A stretch of DNA of 5,702 bases, taken from positions 1 through 5,702 of the forward strand of contig JAJYTV010000140.1 of the NCBI GenBank assembly GCA_021792885.1. Reading direction: 5' to 3'. The position numbers were made by a program, and so were the translations under genes. Under the pieces are notes generated by a model. That model was given only the letters and a program-made list of their open reading frames with translations. It ran no database searches and was not told the origin of the DNA. Within the stretch, counting starts at the first letter, position 1; each line of letters starts with the position of its first letter. Positions 1-5,403 of the stretch are shown piece by piece. Source of the stretch: Bacillota bacterium (GTDB lineage: Bacteria > Bacillota > Sulfobacillia > JAJZYS01 > JAJYTV01).

Positions 1-363
1 GTTGAAGATATAGCTCCACAGGCGCACGTCGATGAAGTCGACGACCCCGTGGCCCAGGATGCGGTCCCAGAGGTTGCCGAGCGCGCCGCCCAGGATTCCC
101 CCGATGCCGACCTGGAGGATCGCCTTCGGTTTCCGCAGGAGGGCGTAGAGAAGCCCCCCGACCGCGGCGAGCGCGACGACGATGAAGAGCAGCGTCTGGC
201 CTGCCAGCAGCCCGAAGGCGGCCCCCTGGTTGCGGATCAGGTTCCACTCCACGAGGTGGCCGAGAAAGGGCACGGGCCTGCCGACCACGAGGTGGGAGAG
301 CGCCCATGCCTTGGTCAGCAGGTCCAGGATCAGGATCAGCGCGGCGACGAGCAGTGCGATCAA
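1..363 (-). CDS. lspA: Lipoprotein signal peptidase (signal peptidase II), 3' end cut by window
   Basis: Inner-membrane aspartyl protease that removes the signal peptide from prolipoproteins after diacylglyceryl modification. The 121 residues in the window begin with a hydrophobic helix ending in the family motif LDLLTK (residues 13-18). A conserved EWNLIRNQGAAFG block (39-51) and a second membrane segment (about 57-75) follow. The catalytic region GNLWDR (96-101) and VVDFIDV (107-113) comes next. N97, D100 and D109 align with conserved active-site residues; the second catalytic Asp, expected in a later FNxAD motif, lies beyond base 1. There is no ATG. I place the start at TTG (363-361), which overlaps the TGA stop of the upstream yteA-like gene as TTGA. 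AGGAGGTG lies 11 nt upstream, and this start puts LDxxTK at the usual distance from the N-terminus. It is the last visible gene of the ileS operon. Product identity is very likely; the TTG start is an inference. Confidence 0.93.
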   Translation of the reverse strand, partial: MIALLVAALILILDLLTKAWALSHLVVGRPVPFLGHLVEWNLIRNQGAAFGLLAGQTLLFIVVALAAVGGLLYALLRKPKAILQVGIGGILGGALGNLWDRILGHGVVDFIDVRLWSYIFN

Positions 364-1004
364 CTGCTGGGGTCCACCTCCTGGTCGCTCTCGCCGAGGA
401 AGTCGCCCTCCTCGTCGACCTGGTTTTCGATCGGTTCCACCGCGCCGTGCAGCTCATCCGAATCGACGTAGGCCTCATCCATCCGGATCGCGGGCGGGAC
501 ATCCTGCGGCGAATTCGCGTTGCCCACCATCGCGAGCTCCTGCCACGTGTCCTCGCCGTCGTAGCCGACCTCGTCCATGTCGTCGCGGAAGGAGTGGCGG
601 AACATGCCCTGCTCCTCGAGCAGTTCCTGCTCGACCGGCGCTCGGGCGGTGTCCTCCGGCGCGAGCGCCGCCTGGCAGTCGCGGCAGTACTCTGCCCAGG
701 GCAGGGCGTCGAGCCGTTCGCTCGGGATCTCCCTCCCGCAGCGCAGGCACCTGCCGTAGCTGCCGTCCTGCAGCCGGCGCTGCGCCGCCTCGACGCGCAC
801 GAGCTGCGTTTGCAGGTTGCCGATGAGTCCGAAGTCCTTCTCCCGCTCGAAGGTCTCCGACGCGAGATCCCCCGAGTGGTTGTCGTACGACGAGAGTTCC
901 CCGACGGCCTCGGTCATCGGCATCCCGATCCCGCTGTCACGCAATTCGTCGATCCGCCCGCGCAGTTCCTGCCTGCGGGCTTCAAGGCGCGCCTCGATCT
1001 CCAC
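360..1004 (-). CDS. TraR/DksA-family zinc-finger protein, YteA type
   Basis: The 214-aa protein resembles Bacillus YteA, a family annotated as sporulation-associated TraR/DksA proteins. It starts with a charged helical region (1-22). The conserved block GELSSYDNHSGDLASETFER follows (residues 35-54), then a coiled-coil-like helix (60-80). A complete four-cysteine zinc finger comes next: C86, C89, C107 and C110. The acidic tail keeps a second YteA signature, YDGEDTWQELAMVGN then SPQDVP (148-170). DksA relatives bind RNA polymerase through the secondary channel; whether this one does is unknown. The start is GTG (1004-1002), with GGGAGG 8 nt upstream and 5 nt after the stop of the DUF5665-like gene. 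As I recall, B. subtilis YteA has lost some of these cysteines, so the intact finger is worth noting. Family assignment is strong; the role in the cell is not known. Confidence 0.9.
   Translation of the reverse strand: MEIEARLEARRQELRGRIDELRDSGIGMPMTEAVGELSSYDNHSGDLASETFEREKDFGLIGNLQTQLVRVEAAQRRLQDGSYGRCLRCGREIPSERLDALPWAEYCRDCQAALAPEDTARAPVEQELLEEQGMFRHSFRDDMDEVGYDGEDTWQELAMVGNANSPQDVPPAIRMDEAYVDSDELHGAVEPIENQVDEEGDFLGESDQEVDPSS
375..382 (-). promoter_or_regulatory. Shine-Dalgarno for the lspA TTG start
   Basis: The minus strand reads AGGAGGTG here, a near-perfect anti-16S match inside the last codons of the yteA-like gene. It ends 11 nt before TTG (363-361), which is slightly long. No ATG, GTG or TTG lies in the lspA frame between it and that TTG, so it supports the non-ATG start and suggests lspA has its own ribosome entry as well as coupling by overlap. 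Confidence 0.6.
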
Positions 1005-1009
1005 CCCGC

Positions 1010-1318
1010 CTACCTCCCGATGCGCCCCGACATCTCGTGCTGCACGATCCGCACGATCTGGGCGACGATCTTTCCGACCACCGGTAGGTTGTGCAGAAAG
1101 GACGCTTGCAAGATGTAGATGGCGAGCGCTCCGAGCAACGCGAACCCGATCGCCATGCCGAAGCCGCGCGCGAGGCCCGCGACGAAGTTCAGCCCGAGCA
1201 TGCGCCAGGGGCGGCGGTAGAGGTCCACGTAGGCACCGAGGTTCACCGACTCCATGTACGCGGCGATGCGCTCGAGGAGTTCTGGGTGGACCTCCTTCCC
1301 GCCGCTCTCCTCCTTCAT
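1010..1318 (-). CDS. Small membrane protein, DUF5665-like
   Basis: The 102-aa protein has a short polar N-terminus, an amphipathic segment (about 11-38, with YVDLYRRPWRM at 30-40), and one long hydrophobic stretch (about 44-72, FVAGLARGFGMAIGFALLGALAIYIL). A conserved-looking NLPVVGKIVAQIVRIV end follows (77-92). The NFxxGxARGxGMAIGF pattern and the position just after ileS match the DUF5665 family of Bacillota as I know it. The ATG (1318-1316) overlaps the ileS stop as ATGA, which implies translational coupling; I see no good Shine-Dalgarno of its own. The same frame is open 10 codons further upstream, inside ileS, but the ATGA overlap is the more natural start. Function is unknown. The glycine-rich membrane helix with a basic flank suggests an inner-membrane scaffold or regulator, which is only a guess. 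Confidence 0.85.
   Translation of the reverse strand: MKEESGGKEVHPELLERIAAYMESVNLGAYVDLYRRPWRMLGLNFVAGLARGFGMAIGFALLGALAIYILQASFLHNLPVVGKIVAQIVRIVQHEMSGRIGR
1013..1018 (-). promoter_or_regulatory. Shine-Dalgarno for the yteA-like GTG start
   Basis: The minus strand reads GGGAGG with 8 nt between it and GTG (1004-1002). It lies across the end of the DUF5665-like gene and fixes the GTG as the start of the TraR/DksA-family gene. Confidence 0.75.
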
Positions 1319-4032
1319 TGGGCCAGCACTTCGCGGCAGCGGCCGCACAGGCCCTGCTCGTCGACGTCCTCGCGGTGCAGCCAGCAGCGCTCGCAGCGCG
1401 GCGCCGGATCGACCTCCACCGCGACGGCGCGCTCGCCCTGCGCGATGTCGAGCGCCGAGACGATGCAGAGCTCCTCGAGCGCCGCCCGGTGTTCCTGCGC
1501 GAGCGCGAGGAGCGGCCCCTCGGGCACCGTGAGGCGAAGGCGCGCGTCGCTCGGCTTGCCGATGCGCTTCTCCGCGCGCGCCTCCTCGAGCGCCTTCAGT
1601 GCGTCGTCGCGCAGGTGCAGGAGCTCCTCGTAGGACCTGGCCGCCCGCTCGTCACGCGGGTAGTCCTCCGCTTCGGGGAAGTCCGCGAGGTGCACCGACC
1701 AGTGCGTGTCGCGCCCGCCGGGCAGGTACTCCCAGACCTCCTCGGCGGTGAAGGCGAGGATCGGCGCGAAGAGGCGCGCCAGCACCGAGGCGGCATGCCA
1801 GAGGAAGGTCTGTGCGGCGCGCCGCGCGGGGTCGTCCGCCCTGCCGCAGTAGAGGAGGTCCTTGCGCACGTCGAGGTAGAGGCTCGAGAGGTCGACGGCG
1901 CAAAAATTGAGGCCATGGTAGTAGATGCCCTGGTAGCCGTAGCTGTCGTAGGCGCGGCGCACCGTCGCGACGAGTTCGCCGAGGCGGCCGCGCATGTAGG
2001 CTTCGAGGCCGGTGAACTCCGCGAGCGGCACGGCGTCTGTCTTGGGGTCGAAGTCGTGCAGGTTCCCGAGCAGGAAGCGCCAGGTGTTGCGGATCTTGCG
2101 GTAGCCCTCCGCGACCTGCTGCAGGATCTCCGGCGTGAGGTGGATGTCCGCCGTGTAGTCCGCGCTCGTCGCCCAAAGGCGCAGGACGTCGGCGCCGTAC
2201 TGCCTGAGCACCGCCTCCGGGGAGACGGCGTTCTGGAGCGACTTCGACATCTTGCGCCCCTCGCCGTCGACGACGAAGCCGTGTACCAGCACCTCGCGGT
2301 AGGGCGGCGTGCCGTGCAGGGCGACGGCGGTCGTGAGCGAGGAGTTGAACCAGCCGCGGAACTGGTCCGCGCCCTCGAGGTAGAGGTCGGCGGGCCAGTG
2401 CAGGCCCTCGCGGCCGAGCACCGCGGCGTGGGAGGAGCCCGAGTCGAACCAGACGTCGAGGATGTCCGTTTCCTTGCGGAACTCCTTGCCGCCGCACTTG
2501 GGGCAGGTGGTACCGGGCGGAAGGAGCTCTTGCGCGGAGCGCTCCCACCAGACGTCCGCCCCGTGCTGCGCGACGAGGTCCGCCACATGCGAGACGGTCT
2601 GCCGCGTCACGAGGACGTCCCCGCAGCCCTCGCAGTAGAAGGCCGGAATCGGCAGGCCCCAGACCCTCTGGCGCGAGATGCACCAGTCCTGGCGGTCCTG
2701 CGTCATCTGGCGCATGCGCACCTCGCCCCACTCCGGCACCCAGGAGACTTGGGCGATCGCGGCGAGGATCTCCTCGCGGATCGCGGACACCGAGCCGAAC
2801 CACTGCTCGGTCGCCCGGAACAGCACCGGGCCATGGCAGCGCCAGCAGTGCGGGTACTGGTGGCGGATCTCGCCCGCATGCAGGAGGCGCCCGCGCTCCT
2901 TGAGGTAAGCGACGATCGCGGGGTTCGCCTGCTCGTAGCGCTGCCCGGCGAAGGGGCCCGCGAGCTCCGTGAAGTTGCCCTGGTCGTCGACCGGCACCGT
3001 GACGGGCAGGCCGTACTCGCGGCCGACCTGGAAGTCCTCCTCGCCGTGCCCTGGCGCCGTGTGCACCGCGCCCGTGCCGTCCTCGGACGAGACGTGCCCG
3101 CCGAAGACGATCGGCACCGTCTTGCGGTCGAAGACGGGATGGAGCATCTTCACCCCGGCGAGGCGGCGCGCGGGCACCCGCGCGAGCTCCCGTCCGAGCG
3201 AGAGGAGCTTCTCCATGCGCTCTTTGGCCGCGACCGCGAGGACGAGGGGACCGTGCGGGCTCTCGTAGACGCCGTACTCGAGATCCGGGTGGAGCGCCAC
3301 CGCCTCGTTCGCGGGCATCGTCCAGGGCGTCGTCGTCCAGATCACGACGCCCGCGCCCGCGACCTCCTCTGCCCCGCCCGCCTCCGCGACCGGGAACAGG
3401 ACGTAGATCGACGGCGAGGTGTGCTCCTTGTACTCGATCTCCGCGTCGGCGAGCGCCGTCTCGTCGACAGGGCACCAGTGCACGGAGCGGAAGCCCTTGT
3501 AGACGAGCCCGCGCTCGTACATCTCGCCGAACACACGGAGTTCCGCCGCCTCGTACTGCGGGTCGAGCGAGATGTAGGGGTGCGCCCAGTCCCCGATGAC
3601 GCCGAGGCGCTGGAACTGGCCGGTCATCACTTCGATGTGGCGCAGGGCGAAGTCCCTGCAGGCCCTGCGCAGCGTCAGGGGATCGAGGGCATGTCGGTCC
3701 CGCCTGAGCTCCTCAAGCGCCTTGCGCTCGATCGGCAGGCCGTGCGTGTCCCAGCCGGGCACGTACGGAGAAGGCCTGCCGCGCATCGTCATGTAGCGGC
3801 TCACGGTGTCCTTCAGCACCTTGTTGAGCGACGTGCCGATGTGGATGTTGCCGTTCGCGTAGGGCGGCCCGTCGTGCAGCACGAAGGGCTCGCGGCCCGC
3901 GCGCTCGCGCAGGCCCGCCTCGTAGAGGCCGTTCTCCTCCCAGTAGTTCAGGAAGATGGGTTCGCGCTCCGGCAGGTTCGCGCGCATCGGAAAGTCGGTC
4001 TTCGGCAGCTGCAGCGTGTCGCGGTAGTCCAC
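1315..4032 (-). CDS. ileS: Isoleucyl-tRNA synthetase
   Basis: Class I synthetase that charges tRNA-Ile in the cytosol and hydrolyses mischarged Val-tRNA-Ile. Numbered from the GTG start (905 aa): the N-terminus VDYRDTLQLPKTDFPMRANLP is typical of bacterial IleS, and the ATP-binding signature region reads ANGNIHIGTSLNKVLKD with HIGT at 64-67. The CP1 editing domain has WTTTPWTMPANEA (about 232-244) and GTGAVHTAPGHGEEDF (319-334), with the conserved editing Asp at 333. Two CxxC pairs (467/470 and 510/513) follow, then WFDSGSSHAAVL, then KMSKS at 594-598. The anticodon-binding region runs from about 640 to 800, and the C-terminal zinc site has Cys 880, 883, 896 and 899. The frame is open for 29 more codons upstream from an ATG at 4119, but those would be read from T-box and terminator RNA. 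GTG at 4032 has GGGAGG 8 nt before it. It is the first gene of the operon and is controlled by the T-box leader. Confidence 0.97.
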   Translation of the reverse strand: MDYRDTLQLPKTDFPMRANLPEREPIFLNYWEENGLYEAGLRERAGREPFVLHDGPPYANGNIHIGTSLNKVLKDTVSRYMTMRGRPSPYVPGWDTHGLPIERKALEELRRDRHALDPLTLRRACRDFALRHIEVMTGQFQRLGVIGDWAHPYISLDPQYEAAELRVFGEMYERGLVYKGFRSVHWCPVDETALADAEIEYKEHTSPSIYVLFPVAEAGGAEEVAGAGVVIWTTTPWTMPANEAVALHPDLEYGVYESPHGPLVLAVAAKERMEKLLSLGRELARVPARRLAGVKMLHPVFDRKTVPIVFGGHVSSEDGTGAVHTAPGHGEEDFQVGREYGLPVTVPVDDQGNFTELAGPFAGQRYEQANPAIVAYLKERGRLLHAGEIRHQYPHCWRCHGPVLFRATEQWFGSVSAIREEILAAIAQVSWVPEWGEVRMRQMTQDRQDWCISRQRVWGLPIPAFYCEGCGDVLVTRQTVSHVADLVAQHGADVWWERSAQELLPPGTTCPKCGGKEFRKETDILDVWFDSGSSHAAVLGREGLHWPADLYLEGADQFRGWFNSSLTTAVALHGTPPYREVLVHGFVVDGEGRKMSKSLQNAVSPEAVLRQYGADVLRLWATSADYTADIHLTPEILQQVAEGYRKIRNTWRFLLGNLHDFDPKTDAVPLAEFTGLEAYMRGRLGELVATVRRAYDSYGYQGIYYHGLNFCAVDLSSLYLDVRKDLLYCGRADDPARRAAQTFLWHAASVLARLFAPILAFTAEEVWEYLPGGRDTHWSVHLADFPEAEDYPRDERAARSYEELLHLRDDALKALEEARAEKRIGKPSDARLRLTVPEGPLLALAQEHRAALEELCIVSALDIAQGERAVAVEVDPAPRCERCWLHREDVDEQGLCGRCREVLAQ

Positions 4033-4040
4033 TCGGAACG

Positions 4041-4046
4041 CCTCCC
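4041..4046 (-). promoter_or_regulatory. Shine-Dalgarno for the ileS GTG start
   Basis: The minus strand reads GGGAGG, 8 nt before GTG (4032-4030). It lies just after the terminator of the T-box leader. It decides in favour of the GTG start rather than the in-frame ATG at 4119, which lies within the riboswitch. Confidence 0.8.
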
Positions 4047-4049
4047 TGC

Positions 4050-4094
4050 AAAAGTCGAACGGCGGCAGCCACCCAAAAGGGCGGGCTGCCGCCG
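4050..4094 (-). terminator. Intrinsic terminator of the ileS T-box leader
   Basis: On the minus strand an 11-bp stem, CGGCGGCAGCC with GGCTGCCGCCG, continues past one bulged C into four more pairs and closes on a TTTT loop (4094-4060). The run after it is TTCGACTTTT, a weak U-tract. The very GC-rich stem may make up for that. It forms when charged tRNA-Ile is plentiful and blocks read-through into ileS. Confidence 0.88.
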
Positions 4095-4107
4095 CGGTAC
4101 CACCTTT
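4076..4107 (-). promoter_or_regulatory. T-box antiterminator
   Basis: On the minus strand AAAGG (4107-4103) pairs with CCTTT (4080-4076) and GCGG (4095-4092) with CCGC (4084-4081). This leaves exactly the 7-nt bulge TGGTACC, which binds the free NCCA end of uncharged tRNA. The 3' arm uses bases of the terminator 5' arm and loop, so the two folds exclude each other. Confidence 0.88.
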
Positions 4108-4300
4108 CTTCCCCGGCACGGGCCGGGCTCGGCCGCGTCACGTGCGGGGGACGTCGCCGGCTACGAAGCTCCTCGCCGGCGCCCTCGGGAGTGATCTTCG
4201 CGCCGCCCCAAGCCACCGGGATCGCACCCTCCCCGGCTCTCTTCGGGCCGCCTGCGGCGCTACTCGTTCCCTCATCGGTTTCCATGCTGTTGCGCCATAG

Positions 4301-4328
4301 CTTAGACTCTTCGCCTCGCAATGGTCAA
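4301..4328 (-). promoter_or_regulatory. Probable promoter of the ileS operon
   Basis: On the minus strand TTGACC (4328-4323, 5 of 6 to the -35 consensus) is followed after 16 nt by TCTAAG (4306-4301, 4 of 6 to the -10). TAAGCT, two bases further on, is a weaker -10 alternative with an 18-nt spacer. Either would start RNA about 20-30 nt before stem I of the T-box, which fits. Confidence 0.55.
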
Positions 4329-4345
4329 GGTGGCGGGGCAGGAAC

Positions 4346-4364
4346 GCGCGGCCGCTTGCCGCGC
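4346..4364. repeat. GC-rich inverted repeat between the divergent genes
   Basis: GCGCGGC, five bases, GCCGCGC: a perfect 7-bp inverted repeat, 18 bp behind the ileS -35 box. It overlaps a weak possible rightward promoter for the LigB-like gene (TTGCCG at 4356-4361, TAGGCT at 4380-4385, 18-nt spacer). It could be an operator or simply a chance repeat in DNA this GC-rich. Apart from this, the Shine-Dalgarno and the hairpin below, the stretch 4329-4438 shows nothing I can name. Confidence 0.35.
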
Positions 4365-4402
4365 CGCCGCGTGGAGGGGTAGGCTCAAAGGAGCCCCAGC
4401 GC

Positions 4403-4428
4403 AAGGAGGAAGGCCGGCACCGCCGGCC
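4403..4428 (+). promoter_or_regulatory. Shine-Dalgarno followed by a spacer hairpin, LigB-like gene
   Basis: AAGGAGGAA (4403-4411) is the best Shine-Dalgarno near this gene but lies 29 nt before the ATG at 4439. The space is taken up by GGCCGGC-ACC-GCCGGCC (4412-4428), a perfect 7-bp hairpin. If it folds, only about 12 unpaired bases separate the Shine-Dalgarno from the start codon. No other start in that frame lies between them. Confidence 0.5.
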
Positions 4429-4438
4429 GCATGCCTAC

Positions 4439-5230
4439 ATGCAAGATCTCCTCGGACTCCTCGTTCCATCCGAAATTCCGCCGAGGAGCGCACTCTCAGG
4501 CGCCCTTGGAGCGGCGAGCGGCGCCGTCCGCGAGGCGCACCCGGCGAGCCTCGTCGTGATCGACGCGTCGTGGCGTCCCCGCACGTTCGCGGTGCCCAAT
4601 CTGCAGCGCCTATCGGACGCCGCGGGACACGATATCGGCCCGGTAGACGTCGAACTCGCGGATCTCCTGCACGAGACCGCCATCGGCTACGGCCTCCCAT
4701 CCACCCGTGAGGGCGCTGCGCTCTCCGCCGGGGCGGCGGCCGCGCTGCACGCGCTCATGCCGCAAGGCGGGCTGCCCGCGCTCCTGCTCGGTGTCCCCAC
4801 GGCGTCGCCCGCGCTCCTCCACGAGTTCGGCCAGGCGCTGCGCCAGAGCGTCCACGAACTCGGCCGGCGCATCGTTGCCGTCGCCGTCGGCGCGCTGGCG
4901 CGCGATCTCCAGGCGCAGCACGGCGGCGGGGAGAACCCCGCCGTCGGCCGCTTCGGCGCGGAGGTCCTGGATCGGCTGCGTTCCGGCAGCGCCGAGCAGA
5001 TCTTCGAGATCGACGGGGCGCTCTGGATCCAGGCGCGCCCGGAGACGGAGCTCGGCCACCTCTCGCTGCTGCTCGGCTACACGACGCCGGATGCACAGGT
5101 GGAGATTCTGGGATCCGGCGAGGCGCCGGGCGTCTTCTCCGCCCTCCTCGCCTTCCGCGCGCCGCAGTCCCTGCCGCCGCTCGGGCAGGGGCCGTGGGCC
5201 GATACACAGCACCCCACGCCGCAAGGCTGA
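4439..5230 (+). CDS. LigB-like (class III extradiol dioxygenase fold) protein, probably lacking the metal site
   Basis: The 263-aa protein follows the outline of the LigB/DODA-type extradiol ring-opening dioxygenase fold. LLGLLVPSEIPP (4-15) sits where the family has VPHPP. SLVVIDASWRP (37-47) matches the strand that normally ends in SPH. GLPALLLGV (111-119) matches the VPLxxL strand. RRIVAVAVGALARDL (143-157) matches the family's IASGDLSHRL. A C-terminal helix pair, FGAEVLDRLRSGSAEQIFEIDGALWIQARPETELGHLSLLLGY (172-214), matches FDxxxxxALxxGD to AGECGxxxxxxLLGA. The His ligands and the catalytic His appear replaced by S11, S44 or W45, and R155; E202 or E204 may keep the glutamate. It is therefore probably non-enzymatic or works on a different principle. 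The ATG at 4439 puts the first core strand at the N-terminus as expected. The tail after about 243 is proline-rich and low in structure. The assignment rests on pattern memory, not a search. Confidence 0.6.
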   Translation: MQDLLGLLVPSEIPPRSALSGALGAASGAVREAHPASLVVIDASWRPRTFAVPNLQRLSDAAGHDIGPVDVELADLLHETAIGYGLPSTREGAALSAGAAAALHALMPQGGLPALLLGVPTASPALLHEFGQALRQSVHELGRRIVAVAVGALARDLQAQHGGGENPAVGRFGAEVLDRLRSGSAEQIFEIDGALWIQARPETELGHLSLLLGYTTPDAQVEILGSGEAPGVFSALLAFRAPQSLPPLGQGPWADTQHPTPQG

Positions 5231-5403
5231 TTGCAGAAGGATCTGTCACCGAAAACGTAGTCAGACGTGTTCACGTCCGCTGCTCTCTTCCGGTGTCTTA
5301 CCGCGGGCTTGCGCCCTTCCTGCTTCCGCCAGGCGGCTCGCGAAACGTCTGTGTCTCGTGGAGGCCACCTGTCCACAGGCGTGACTTCCCCAGGGACCCT
5401 GGG
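5231..5403 (-). ncRNA. Candidate omega RNA (reRNA) region overlapping the tnpB 3' end
   Basis: In this family the guide RNA scaffold comes from the last part of tnpB plus the right end. Here the minus strand has several hairpins in order: CCCAGG-GTC-CCTGGG (5403-5389), CCTGT-GG-ACAGG (5379-5368), CCGCC-T-GGCGG (5336-5326), GGGC-GCAA-GCCC with a GNRA loop (5316-5305), and GACGTG-AA-CACGTC over the tnpB stop (5277-5264). Each is short, and GC-rich coding DNA makes such hairpins often. The location is expected from the family; the boundaries and fold are inference. Confidence 0.4.

Larger units (their letters stand above)
4050..4294 (-). promoter_or_regulatory. T-box riboswitch, isoleucine-specific, upstream of ileS
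   Basis: A leader that senses uncharged tRNA-Ile and controls transcription into ileS. Reading the minus strand, the loop-E strand AGTA (4264-4261) is followed by a 7-bp stem, GCGCCGC (4260-4254) with GCGGCGC (4206-4200). The opposite loop-E strand GAA (4199-4197) comes next, then the specifier codon ATC (4195-4193) and an A. Below it, GGGA (4271-4268) can pair with TCCC (4190-4187). The distal part of stem I has the AGAGAG bulge and a CCGGG/CCCGG stem. A 7-bp stem follows (4181-4155, CGCCGGC/GCCGGCG), then a stem III hairpin (4127-4112, CCCGGC-CCGT-GCCGGG). The T-box AAAGGTGGTACCGCGG is at 4107-4092. Its bulge TGGT (4102-4099) matches the ACCA 3' end of tRNA-Ile, with T facing discriminator A73. 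The 5' boundary is estimated from the promoter. Confidence 0.95.

Noticed and set aside
306..1118. A long plus-strand open frame opposite the yteA-like gene.
   Set aside because: It is a shadow of the minus-strand genes; the TraR/DksA and LspA motifs are clear on the other strand.
4033..4119. A 29-codon N-terminal extension of ileS from an ATG at 4119.
   Set aside because: It would be translated from the T-box and terminator. The family N-terminus begins at the GTG at 4032, which has its own Shine-Dalgarno.
817..4194. An open frame of 1125 codons on the plus strand, antisense to ileS and its leader.
   Set aside because: It mirrors the GC-rich codon pattern of ileS, has the skewed Arg/Val/Ala/Leu make-up of a shadow frame, and shows no known motif. 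It also runs through the T-box.
4431..4559. A 43-codon frame starting at ATG 4431, overlapping the LigB-like gene.
   Set aside because: It is rich in Arg, Ser and Ala without pattern, sits directly against the spacer hairpin, and overlaps the better-supported gene in another frame.
4439..5230. AmmeMemoRadiSam system protein B (Memo-like) as the identity of the plus-strand gene.
   Set aside because: The Memo signature around PHAGYxYSG is absent; the LigB strand order fits better.
5165..5260. A terminator for the convergent LigB-like and tnpB genes.
   Set aside because: I found no stem followed by a T-run on either strand; only short GC matches are present.
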